NCBI GenBank assembly: GCA_035295665.1
Contig: DATGIQ010000383.1
Span: 1 to 42,374, forward strand
Origin: DATGIQ01 sp035295665
Lineage (GTDB): Bacteria; Planctomycetota; Planctomycetia; Gemmatales; Gemmataceae
Direction: 5' to 3'
Length of the DNA: 42,374 nucleotides
Below the pieces are notes generated by a model. That model did not search any database, had not been told where the DNA came from, and was given only the letters and a program-made list of their open reading frames with translations. Shown one piece after another: positions 34,985 through 42,374 of the stretch; positions within the stretch are counted from its first letter, which is position 1, and each line of letters opens with the position of its first letter. Both the position numbers and the translations under genes were made by a program.

Positions 34985-35176
34985 TACATTAGTACCGATA
35001 TCCTGTCCAGGGTCTGGGCTCATGTCCTGAAGCAAAACGGTCGAAAAAAAAGAGTCAGGCTGCCTACCAGCTGCGATCCGGGGTCGGTGCGATGCGGATG
35101 CTGAATGGCTCAGTTCTTTACAAATTCACGCAGATTTCACAATTCCCTCAGAGAGGCATTGATTTTGCGGGTCCCC

Positions 35177-35192
35177 CACTATATGTTGTGGG
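35177..35192 (+). promoter_or_regulatory. Shared element cactatatg…tgggt, dcd copy
   Basis: Read toward dcd this copy is cactatatgttgtggg followed by t, about 102 bases before the start codon. It differs from the other copy by three inserted bases (ttg). Confidence 0.45.
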
Positions 35193-35287
35193 TTCTGTCA
35201 CCGATTTCACTAGATCTATTCCTGACCTTGGGTAGAATAACTGTATACCGGTTCAGTTCATGTGATTCTGAATGGGGAGAAGCGACC

Positions 35288-35851
35288 GTGGGTGTCATGC
35301 CGGATTGGCTGATTCAGCGGGATATCAAAATCGAGCCGTTCGCGGATGGGGCACCGCGTCCGGGCACGATCTCTTATGGGGTAACCAGCTACGGGTACGA
35401 TGTTCGAGTCAGCCGGCGGTTCAAGGTTTTCACCAATGCCCGCTGTGCGGTCGTCGATCCGAAGCACTTCGATCCCGCTTCGTTTGTGGACATGGAAGGC
35501 GATTTCTGTCTTATTCCTCCGAACAGCTTTGCCCTGGCGGAGACGGTGGAGTACCTGGAAATCCCACGCGATGTGATTGCCATTTGCGTGGGCAAATCTA
35601 CTTATGCCCGCTGTGGCATCATCGTCAACGTGACGCCGTTGGAGCCGGAATGGCGCGGCCGGGTCACGATCGAGATCAGCAATACGACACCGTTGCCCGC
35701 CAAGATTTATGCCGGGGAAGGAATTGCCCAGATCCTCTTCCTGCGCTGCGATGCGGTTTGCCGTACTAGCTACGCCGACAAAAAAGGAAAGTATCAGGAC
35801 CAGAAGGGCCTCACGCTGCCCTTTGTCCTCGGATCGAACCATCAACCGTAA
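35288..35851 (+). CDS. dcd: dCTP deaminase
   Basis: Converts dCTP to dUTP (or, in bifunctional members, directly to dUMP), feeding dTMP synthesis. The 187-residue protein has SYGYDVRVSRRFKVF, the trimer-interface GKSTYARCGIIVNVTPLEP and the catalytic region VTIEISNTTPLPAKIYAGEG in order. The GTG at 35288 is preferred to the ATG at 35297 because GGGGAGA ends seven bases before it and the length then equals the family norm. It lies 159 bases before nrdJ on the same strand; both serve dNTP supply. Confidence 0.93.
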   Translation: MGVMPDWLIQRDIKIEPFADGAPRPGTISYGVTSYGYDVRVSRRFKVFTNARCAVVDPKHFDPASFVDMEGDFCLIPPNSFALAETVEYLEIPRDVIAICVGKSTYARCGIIVNVTPLEPEWRGRVTIEISNTTPLPAKIYAGEGIAQILFLRCDAVCRTSYADKKGKYQDQKGLTLPFVLGSNHQP

Positions 35852-36010
35852 CGATCACCGACGATCGCCGCCGGCCATCCCGAGCAGGGATGGGCCATGG
35901 CGCGGGCTTCCGCATTGGTGCGGAGGCGAGAACAGAACTTCCCATTCGCCTGTTCGCCGGTTCTCAAGAAGACTGCTGCCTGCCAGCGGATCTGGAGCAA
36001 GGAATTCTTC

Positions 36011-39000
36011 ATGAAAATCACACGCCGCTATACCATCCCAGGGCAAGACCCGTTTGCCGCCTTCACGTTCAGCCCGCGCAGCTCGCGCATCGTCAACCCG
36101 AATGGGTCGGTGGTGTTCGAGATGAAGGATGTGCTCGCACCGGACCAGTGGTCGCAGGTTGCCGTGGATATTCTAGCGCAGAAGTATTTCCGCAGGGCCG
36201 GCGTGCCCGCTGAGGTGGAGCGCGTCCCCGAACCGGATGTGCCGGCTTGGATCCAGCGCAGCCGGCCCAAGACGGATGGCCACGGTGCGGGTCAGGAGAC
36301 CGATGCCCGGCAGGTGTTTCGCCGTCTCGCGGGGTGCTGGACCTACTGGGGGTGGAAGGGGGGCTACTTCTCCAGCGAGAGCGATGCCCAGGCGTTCTTC
36401 GATGAGACATGCTATATGCTGGCCGCCCAGATGGCGGCTCCCAACAGCCCGCAATGGTTCAATACCGGTCTGCACTGGGCCTACGGCATCGAAGGACCGG
36501 CTCAGGGACACTATCGGGTTGATCCCAAGACCGGGCAGATGGTGCGCTCCACGTCGGCTTATGAGCAGCCTTCTCCCCACGCGTGTTTCATCCAGTCCGT
36601 CAGCGACGACTTGGTGAACGAAGGCGGCATCATGGATTTGTGGGTCCGCGAAGCACGGATCTTTAAGTACGGCTCGGGTACGGGGAGTAACTTCTCCGCG
36701 GTCCGCGGGGAAGGTGAGCCGCTCTCCGGCGGCGGCAAATCCAGCGGGCTGATGAGTTTTCTCAAAATTGGCGATCGCGCCGCTGGGGCTATCAAGTCGG
36801 GCGGCACGACGAGAAGGGCGGCCAAGATGGTCGTCCTTGATCTCGATCATCCCGATATCGAAGAGTTCATCAACTGGAAAGTCACCGAGGAACAAAAGGT
36901 TGCCGCCCTGGTCGCCGGCTCCCGGCTACTGAATCGACACCTCAACGCCATTCTGCAGGCATGCCATCGCTGGCCGGAGCCGGCAGAGCGGTTCGACCGG
37001 GCCCGTAATGCCGAGCTGCACCGGGCCATCGCCGAAGCGGCCGCCGCCTTGGTGCCGGCCAACTATATCGAACGCGTCCTCCAGCTCGCGCGGCAGGGAT
37101 TCACTTCTCTGCACGTCGAGGAATACGATACCGACTGGAACTCCAAGGCGTATTACACGGTATCCGGACAGAACAGCAATAACTCCGTCCGCATCGACAA
37201 TGCGTTCATGGACGCGGTGATCCGAGATGGTCTCTGGCATCTGTACTGGCGGACGGAGAAGGAAAAAGCGAAGCGAGACAACCGTACCCCCAAGCCGTGC
37301 AAGACCCTGCACGCCCGCGAGCTCTGGGATCAGATTGCCTACGCGGCCTGGTCGTGTGCCGATCCGGGGGTCCAGTTTGATACGACCATCAACGAATGGC
37401 ACACCTGCCCGGCCGGAGGACGGATCAATGCGTCGAACCCGTGTTCTGAATATCTTTACCTCGACGATACCGCGTGCAATCTTGCTTCCTTGAACCTCCT
37501 CAAATTCTACGATGCCGCATCCGGCCGGTTTGATGTCGATTCGTACCGCCATGCCTGCCGACTGTGGACGTTGATTTTGGAAATCTCCGTCACCATGGCC
37601 CAGTTCCCGAGCGTGGCGGTGGCCCAGAAATCCTACGATTATCGCACCCTGGGGCTGGGCTATGCCAACTTGGGCTCCCTGCTCATGGTCCAGGGCATCC
37701 CCTATGATTCACCCCAAGGGCGGGCCCACTGCGGCGCGGTGACCGCGCTCCTGCATGCGACGGCCTACGCAACCTCGGCCGAGATGGCTGGCGAAGTCGG
37801 GCCATTCTCACGTTACGAGATCAATCGCGAAGCCATGCTCCGGGTTATCCGCAATCATCGCCGCGCGGCCTACAACACGCCCAAGGAGGAGTACGAGGGA
37901 CTGACCACCACGCCCGTCGGCATCGATGAACGGGTCTGCCCGGCCTATCTCCTCGAAGCTGCGCGCCGGGAATGCGATCGCATGGTGGAGCTGGGAGAGA
38001 AGCATGGCTACCGCAATGGCCAGGTCACGGTACTTGCGCCGACCGGGACCATCGGCTTGGTCATGGACTGCGACACCACCGGCATCGAGCCCGATTTCGC
38101 GCTCGTCAAATTCAAGAAGCTGGCCGGCGGCGGCTACTTCAAGATCATCAACGCCTCGATCCCGCCTGCCTTGGCCCGGCTCGGCTACGCGCCGGCACAG
38201 ATTGACGACATCATCCGCTACTGCCGCGGCACCGGGACGCTGGAGAAGTGCCCGCACATCAACTCCGCCAGCCTCGAGGCCAAAGGGTTCACCGACGAAG
38301 TTGTGCGCTCCATCGAGGTCCAGCTGCCGGCCGCGTTTGATCTTTCTTTTGCCGTAAACCGCTGGACGGTTGGGGATGATTTCTGTCGGAATCGACTGGG
38401 GCTATCGTCCGAACAGCTTGCCGACCCGCATTTTGATCTGCTGGCCGCCCTGGGGTTTAGTCGCGAACAGATTGCCGCGGCCAATGCCCATGTTTGTGGC
38501 ACGATGACAATCGAGGGAGCCCCCCATTTGAAGCCGGCCCATTATCCAGTTTTCGATTGCGCCAACAAGTGTGGCAAGACTGGGCAGCGGTTCTTGTCCA
38601 CGGAAGCGCACATCCACATGATGGCCGCGGCTCAGCCATTCGTGAGCGGGGCCATCTCCAAGACCATCAACATGCCGCACGAAGCCAGCGTGGAGGATAT
38701 CAAGCGTGCCTATCTGCTGAGCTGGCAATTGATGCTCAAGGCCAACGCGCTGTACCGCGATGGCTCGAAACTGAGCCAACCGCTCAATTCCGTCGTCGAT
38801 CAAGGAGAGCCGGCGGCCGAGGCGGCCAAGGCCGAACCGGTTCGCATTGCCGAGAAGATCGTCCATCGCTACATCGCCCGGCGGCGGCGGCTGCCTTATC
38901 GCCGGGCCGGGTACACGCAGAAGGCCCGCATCGGCAACCACAAGATTTACCTGCGCACCGGCGAGTACGAGGATGGGACCCTGGGCGAGATCTTCCTTGA

Positions 39001-39586
39001 TATGCACAAGGAGGGGGCTGCGTTCCGCAGCATGACCAATTGCTTCGCCATCGCCATCTCCCTCGGCCTGCAACACGGGGTGCCGCTGGAGGAATTCGTC
39101 GATGCGTTCCTATTCACGCGTTTCGAGCCCAACGGCATGGTCCAGGGCAACCCGCACATCAAGATGACGACCAGCATTATCGACTACATCTTCCGAGAGC
39201 TGGCCATCAGCTATCTGGGCCGTTATGATTTGGCCCATGTCGAAGCGGAAGACCTGCGCGGCGACGCCATGCACAACGAAGCGAACGAACCTGAGTTCGA
39301 ATCCGAGGAGGTGATCACGGAGCGCGTGGTCGAGCCGGTGCCGGTGTCCGCGGCATTTGCGACGCCGCGAACCGGCCATTTGCATCCACTTCCCGAGAAT
39401 GGCAACGGCGTCAAAACGACGGCCAACCACCACAAGGCCAACGGCTCTTGGGACGAGAAGATCCGCCTGGCCCGTCTGAAAGGCTATGAGGGCGATCCGT
39501 GTGGGGAGTGCGGGCAATTGACGCTGGTCCGGAGTGGTACGTGTTGCAAATGCGATACCTGCGGAGCCACGTCGGGGTGTAGTTAA
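36011..39586 (+). CDS. nrdJ: Adenosylcobalamin-dependent ribonucleotide reductase (class II)
   Basis: Reduces ribonucleotides to deoxyribonucleotides using a radical from coenzyme B12. The 1191-residue enzyme has the first redox cysteine in SPHACFIQSVSDD, the GSGTGSNFS substrate loop, the catalytic Asn-Cys-Glu set in NPCSEYLYLDDTACNLASLN, and VTVLAPTGTIG later in the barrel. The C-terminus ends in a zinc-ribbon-like cluster CGECGQ…CCKCDTCG with a final Cys that can re-reduce the active site. The length matches the long NrdJ type. AAGGA precedes the ATG at 36011. The organism thus needs cobalamin, made or imported. No B12 riboswitch is visible in the 159-base leader. Confidence 0.96.
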   Translation: MKITRRYTIPGQDPFAAFTFSPRSSRIVNPNGSVVFEMKDVLAPDQWSQVAVDILAQKYFRRAGVPAEVERVPEPDVPAWIQRSRPKTDGHGAGQETDARQVFRRLAGCWTYWGWKGGYFSSESDAQAFFDETCYMLAAQMAAPNSPQWFNTGLHWAYGIEGPAQGHYRVDPKTGQMVRSTSAYEQPSPHACFIQSVSDDLVNEGGIMDLWVREARIFKYGSGTGSNFSAVRGEGEPLSGGGKSSGLMSFLKIGDRAAGAIKSGGTTRRAAKMVVLDLDHPDIEEFINWKVTEEQKVAALVAGSRLLNRHLNAILQACHRWPEPAERFDRARNAELHRAIAEAAAALVPANYIERVLQLARQGFTSLHVEEYDTDWNSKAYYTVSGQNSNNSVRIDNAFMDAVIRDGLWHLYWRTEKEKAKRDNRTPKPCKTLHARELWDQIAYAAWSCADPGVQFDTTINEWHTCPAGGRINASNPCSEYLYLDDTACNLASLNLLKFYDAASGRFDVDSYRHACRLWTLILEISVTMAQFPSVAVAQKSYDYRTLGLGYANLGSLLMVQGIPYDSPQGRAHCGAVTALLHATAYATSAEMAGEVGPFSRYEINREAMLRVIRNHRRAAYNTPKEEYEGLTTTPVGIDERVCPAYLLEAARRECDRMVELGEKHGYRNGQVTVLAPTGTIGLVMDCDTTGIEPDFALVKFKKLAGGGYFKIINASIPPALARLGYAPAQIDDIIRYCRGTGTLEKCPHINSASLEAKGFTDEVVRSIEVQLPAAFDLSFAVNRWTVGDDFCRNRLGLSSEQLADPHFDLLAALGFSREQIAAANAHVCGTMTIEGAPHLKPAHYPVFDCANKCGKTGQRFLSTEAHIHMMAAAQPFVSGAISKTINMPHEASVEDIKRAYLLSWQLMLKANALYRDGSKLSQPLNSVVDQGEPAAEAAKAEPVRIAEKIVHRYIARRRRLPYRRAGYTQKARIGNHKIYLRTGEYEDGTLGEIFLDMHKEGAAFRSMTNCFAIAISLGLQHGVPLEEFVDAFLFTRFEPNGMVQGNPHIKMTTSIIDYIFRELAISYLGRYDLAHVEAEDLRGDAMHNEANEPEFESEEVITERVVEPVPVSAAFATPRTGHLHPLPENGNGVKTTANHHKANGSWDEKIRLARLKGYEGDPCGECGQLTLVRSGTCCKCDTCGATSGCS

Positions 39587-39617
39587 TCCCCGATCCGGTG
39601 GAGCGCATCCGTTATCG

Positions 39618-39648
39618 TTGCGCGGCGGTTCGCCGAACCGCCGTGCAA
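39618..39648. repeat. Hairpin between convergent nrdJ and ruvB; REP-like copy 2
   Basis: ttgcg-cggcggtt and aaccgccg-tgcaa form a 13-bp stem (one G-T pair) around cgccg. Its core matches the palindrome at 14421-14444. No T-run follows on either strand, so it is a weak terminator at best, although the position between two converging genes suits one. Confidence 0.5.
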
Positions 39649-39666
39649 CCAATCGTACAGGATCCT

Positions 39667-40695
39667 TCAATCAAATAACGACGGCTCTTCCGGCGGCTGC
39701 TTCAGGGGGTGCCCCAAGAGCTGATAGGCCCGCGGCGTGGCCAGGCGGCCCCGTGGCGTGCGAACGATGAACTGCTCGCGGAGCAGGTACGGCTCGATTT
39801 CATCGCTGAGCGTGTCGGTGGCCAGGTTCATGGTGGCGGCCAAGGCCTCGACCCCCGTCGGTCCACCTTCGAAAACACCAACCAGCGTTTCCAAATAACG
39901 GCGGTCCTGCCGATCGAGCCCTTCGCCGTCTACCTCGGACATGGCAAGGGCTGCCTTGGCCACGTCCAGAGTGATCCGCTCATCCGCTTCGCTGGCGGCA
40001 TAGCTGCGCGTCCACCACAATCGGGCGTTGGCGATGCGCGGGGTCCCACGGCTACGGCGTGCCAACTCCAGGGCCGCATCGTCGGTGAGCTCGGTGCGCA
40101 GCTTGCGGGCGTTGATGCGGAGGATCTCGGCCAGCTCGTCGACCGAGTAAAACTCCAGATGCTCTTTCATCTTGAAGCGGTCGCGCATCGGACTGGAGAG
40201 GAGTCCGCTCCGCGTGGTCGCCCCGATGAGCGTGAAGCGTTTCAAGGGGATCGACAGGGTGCGGGCGTTAATCCCCTCGCCCAGGACGATATCGATGCGA
40301 AAATCCTCCATCGCCGGGTAGATGAACTCTTCCACGACGCGCGGCATGCGATGGATTTCGTCGATAAACAGGATCGAGCCCTCCGTGGCATTGGTCAAAA
40401 AGGGCATCAAATCCTTGGGATTGCTCAGGGCCGGTCCGCTGGTCAATTGAATGGACGTGCCCAGCTCGTTGGGCAAGACCGTGGCAAACGTCGTCTTGCC
40501 GAGGCCGGGTGGGCCATCGAAGAGGATGTGCGACAGGGGTTCTTTGAACCGCTGGCACGCGTTCAGAACGATGCGCAGGCGCTGGACAACCGCCTTCTGG
40601 CCAATGACTTCGTGCAGCCAACGCGGCCGGAGGGCGTCATCGCGTTGACGTTGTTCTTCGGGCTGCTCGTCCTGCAAGACGGCTTCGCGGGGCAT
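39667..40695 (-). CDS. ruvB: Holliday junction branch-migration helicase RuvB
   Basis: The hexameric AAA+ motor that drives branch migration with RuvA. The 342-residue protein has LRPRWLHEVIGQ (22-33), Walker A GPPGLGKT (61-68), Walker B ILFIDEIHR (108-116), sensor GATTRSG, and the arginine-finger region SSPMRDRF. A C-terminal winged helix ends in GRLATPRAYQLLG. In the sensor-2 area the usual 'RIANRLLRRVRDYA' is changed to IANARLWWTRSYA; the first Arg is kept. The ATG at 40695 has a GGGA-type site; upstream frame is antisense to nothing but overlaps ruvA and lacks homology. Third gene of ruvC-ruvA-ruvB. Confidence 0.96.
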   Translation of the reverse strand: MPREAVLQDEQPEEQRQRDDALRPRWLHEVIGQKAVVQRLRIVLNACQRFKEPLSHILFDGPPGLGKTTFATVLPNELGTSIQLTSGPALSNPKDLMPFLTNATEGSILFIDEIHRMPRVVEEFIYPAMEDFRIDIVLGEGINARTLSIPLKRFTLIGATTRSGLLSSPMRDRFKMKEHLEFYSVDELAEILRINARKLRTELTDDAALELARRSRGTPRIANARLWWTRSYAASEADERITLDVAKAALAMSEVDGEGLDRQDRRYLETLVGVFEGGPTGVEALAATMNLATDTLSDEIEPYLLREQFIVRTPRGRLATPRAYQLLGHPLKQPPEEPSLFD

Positions 40696-40723
40696 GGGGA
40701 TCCCTTCACGGACAAAGAGGGTT

Positions 40724-41359
40724 TCAAGGATTCTGCTTGTAGATTTCCAGAAGAATATCTTCCACCGACTTGAACGACCGTCCGCCGGCAATTGCCTTAT
40801 CCAGCCGGCTGCGTGCCTCCAGCGGATTATGGCCAACGCTGAGCAGGGCCTGGTACGCATCTTCCAGAAGATTGCCATCCACCACGACGGGAGCGGGGGC
40901 TGCCTCGATTCCTTCTCGCCGCGTGGGCATCAAGGCAAATTTGGTCACCTTTCGCCGCAAGGTGGCGACGATCTGCTCGGCCGTCGCCGCACCGATACCC
41001 GGCAGCGTGGTCAGCCATTTCGAATCTTGCCGCTGGATCGCATCGGCAATATCCCGGATCGGCCGCACCAACGCCTTGATGGCCTTGCGGACGCCGACTT
41101 TATCGACGGTGCAGAACAGCTCGAAGAACTCCAGCTCTGCCTCCGTCAAAAACCCGATGAGCCGCGGCACGACCCGGCCCTGCATCGGGTTGCCCTCCAG
41201 GTATTCGTTGGTATGCAAGCTGAGCTCTTGGCCGATGTTTAGCTGAACCTGACGGCGGACAAAGTCCGGCACCAACACCTGGTATTCGAATGCCCCCACC
41301 TGGAGGCGAATCTCTTCATCCAGCACACGATTGACAATGCCATTGACCTTGGTAATCAT
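40724..41359 (-). CDS. ruvA: Holliday junction DNA helicase subunit RuvA
   Basis: RuvA tetramers bind the four-way junction and recruit RuvB. The 211-residue protein starts MITKVNGIVNRVLDEEIRLQ (OB domain), has the helix-hairpin-helix LTTLPGIGAATAEQIVATLR (about 117-136) and a C-terminal RuvB-binding domain (LLEDAYQALLSVGHNPLEA). It is somewhat divergent in domain II, where GVRKAIKALVRPIRDIADAI replaces the usual GVGPKLALAILS core. AAGG lies six bases before the ATG at 41359. It starts just before the ruvC stop, so translation is coupled. Confidence 0.94.
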   Translation of the reverse strand: MITKVNGIVNRVLDEEIRLQVGAFEYQVLVPDFVRRQVQLNIGQELSLHTNEYLEGNPMQGRVVPRLIGFLTEAELEFFELFCTVDKVGVRKAIKALVRPIRDIADAIQRQDSKWLTTLPGIGAATAEQIVATLRRKVTKFALMPTRREGIEAAPAPVVVDGNLLEDAYQALLSVGHNPLEARSRLDKAIAGGRSFKSVEDILLEIYKQNP

Positions 41360-41367
41360 GGGCACCT

Positions 41368-41925
41368 TCATTGGGGCAGTCGTTGCACGTAATAATGACA
41401 CAGCGCCGCGGCCAACGCATCGGCCACGTCGGGCGGTTCGGGCAAGTCCCGTAACCCCAGCTCGCGCTGGATGGTGCGCTGCACCTGGTCCTTGGGCGCT
41501 CGGCCGTTGCCCGTGATCGTCTTCTTGATGCGGGTGGCATTGTAGCTGATGACCGGCAGCTGCCGTTGAGCCGCCGCCAAGAAGATGACCCCCCGAGCGT
41601 GAGCCATCAAGATGGCCGTGCGCGGATGCTGATAATGGGCATAGAGCTGCTCCACCACGACGACTTCGGGCCGGAACTGATCCACCACACCCACTATACT
41701 ATCGTACAGATTACGGACCCGAATTGCCATATCAATCCGCGTCCGTCCTTCGGCACTGCGAATGACGCCGGCTTCGCGGACCACCGGTCTGTGGATGCCG
41801 GATTCCACAATGGCATAACCGGTGATTTGGAGGCCGGGATCGATGCCGAGGATCCGCTGGCCCGGCACACGACCACTCTCGATAGGTCCACTGGCGAGCT
41901 GAGTATGTTCCGGCGGCATGCTCAT
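41368..41925 (-). CDS. ruvC: Crossover junction endodeoxyribonuclease RuvC
   Basis: RuvC cuts Holliday junctions symmetrically. The 185-residue sequence keeps the catalytic acids: Asp29 in LGIDPGLQITGYA, Glu92 in VVVVEQLYAHY, and Asp166/Asp169 in PPDVADALAAALCHYY. The segment SYNATRIKKTITGNGRAPKDQ is the usual DNA-contact loop. The ATG at 41925 (or 41919) is chosen; the open frame extends to 42015 without similarity. First gene of the leftward ruvC-ruvA-ruvB set. Confidence 0.96.
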   Translation of the reverse strand: MSMPPEHTQLASGPIESGRVPGQRILGIDPGLQITGYAIVESGIHRPVVREAGVIRSAEGRTRIDMAIRVRNLYDSIVGVVDQFRPEVVVVEQLYAHYQHPRTAILMAHARGVIFLAAAQRQLPVISYNATRIKKTITGNGRAPKDQVQRTIQRELGLRDLPEPPDVADALAAALCHYYVQRLPQ

Positions 41926-42213
41926 GATTGCCAGCCTAATGATTGTCGGGATCTCCGCAAGAGCAGTCGACTGAATGCGCGGGGGTTTATTGGTCTTCGA
42001 TTGATGGGGGCTCACCTCGAATCGTGCGAGAAGAGAAGGAAGAGCGATATTGCTTCCTAGTCAGGACGATCCTGGGTTGGACAAGGAGCGGCCTGGGCTC
42101 GTAGGCGGTAAGGTGCGCCCACAGCAGGATCACCGTTAGATTCCCCCAGCGTTCGTACGGGAGGAACGTTGCGAACGTCCCACCGGCTTGGCTTCCGGTT
42201 TGGCGTTGGAGCA

Positions 42214-42374
42214 TTAAACGGCGTTGATCCCTTGGAAGACGCTCAGGCCCTCATCGTGGAGCAGGGTATTGCCGTTCCACGGTTCACCGCCCACGGCATT
42301 GTTATTGGCAGCAAGCAGGATGTGGAGCACGTCGAGCACGGTGTTATTCGGCGTGCCGAAGGCTGCCCCACTGA
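42214..42374 (-). CDS. Partial surface protein, C-terminus only (paralogue of the one at 940-4875)
   Basis: Only the last 53 codons are in the window; the gene continues past its end. The visible residues read SGAAFGTPNNTVLDVLHILL, AANNNAVGGEPWNGNTLL, HDEGLSVFQGINAV and a TAA. They match the tail of the beta-helix protein at about two thirds of positions without a gap, including the GGEPW and SVFxGIN cores. It is therefore the end of another exported planctomycete surface protein using the same C-terminal module. The 288 bases between this gene and ruvC contain no supported gene. Confidence 0.75.
   Translation of the reverse strand, partial: SGAAFGTPNNTVLDVLHILLAANNNAVGGEPWNGNTLLHDEGLSVFQGINAV

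Larger units (their letters stand above)
34872..35287. other. Divergent regulatory region between rad52-like gene and dcd
   Basis: An AT-rich stretch of about 415 bases that encodes nothing I can support. It holds the two mirrored elements listed separately and short dyads such as gtacattagtac near 34985. Confidence 0.45.

Noticed and set aside
35852..36010. Adenosylcobalamin riboswitch before nrdJ
   Set aside because: The leader is too short and lacks a B12-box-like segment.
41987..42213. A 75-codon minus-strand frame whose ATG overlaps the stop of the right-end surface protein (TAATG)
   Set aside because: The overlap is suggestive, but the sequence has no family signature and its codons look random.

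Overview
The window looks like chromosome of a GC-rich planctomycete, most likely of the Gemmata group (Gemmatales). The evidence is large exported proteins carrying the planctomycetal N-terminal motif (VLEDRLTPA, ILEDRTLLS), an ECF sigma factor coupled to a Ser/Thr kinase with WD40 repeats, a DUF1080 protein, and many single genes scattered on both strands. No rRNA, tRNA or CRISPR array was seen.

Layout. 1-5.2 kb: the 3' end of a beta-propeller-like protein with an intrinsic terminator, then a 1311-residue beta-helix surface protein (minus strand). 5.2-6.5 kb: relics, namely an internally deleted ISKra4-type transposase and a frameshifted stub of an ECF sigma gene. 6.7-10.9 kb: an ECF sigma factor overlapping a membrane kinase/WD40 protein whose invariant kinase lysine is replaced by Glu. 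11.6-14.3 kb: a membrane-anchored protein with an in-frame UGA, then hisH and a prepilin peptidase. 14.7-18.4 kb: a LigD-type phosphoesterase/polymerase without a ligase domain, then aroK and an aroD-aroE fusion. 18.4-22.1 kb: a decayed WD40 gene, a DUF1080 protein, a winged-helix-like protein, scpA and a YbaK-response-regulator fusion. 22.4-27.9 kb: a BlaR1-like/BlaI pair with two dyad operators, then a two-domain M16 peptidase. 28-31.2 kb: a family-5 uracil-DNA glycosylase, class I fructose-1,6-bisphosphatase, a small conserved protein and a PhyH-type dioxygenase. 31.6-34.9 kb: an FG-GAP surface protein with 14 repeats, convergent with a Rad52-family protein. 35.3-42 kb: dcd, the B12-dependent ribonucleotide reductase nrdJ, and ruvC-ruvA-ruvB. 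The last 160 bases hold the C-terminus of a second surface protein whose C-terminal module matches that of the first one.

How the genes work together. dcd and nrdJ supply deoxynucleotides. The Rad52-like protein, LigD-like protein, uracil glycosylase and RuvCAB form a DNA-repair set spread over the window. aroDE-aroK are consecutive shikimate-pathway steps. The sigma/kinase and BlaI/BlaR pairs are regulatory modules.

Most interesting observation: the gene at 11583-12461 (minus) contains one in-frame UGA in a Cys-UGA-Gly-Cys context. It is followed by 53 more coding-like codons and by a hairpin whose spacing and loop resemble a bacterial SECIS element, which makes it a candidate new selenoprotein family. 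A second is a short element repeated in mirror orientation about 103 bp upstream of both the rad52-like gene and dcd.
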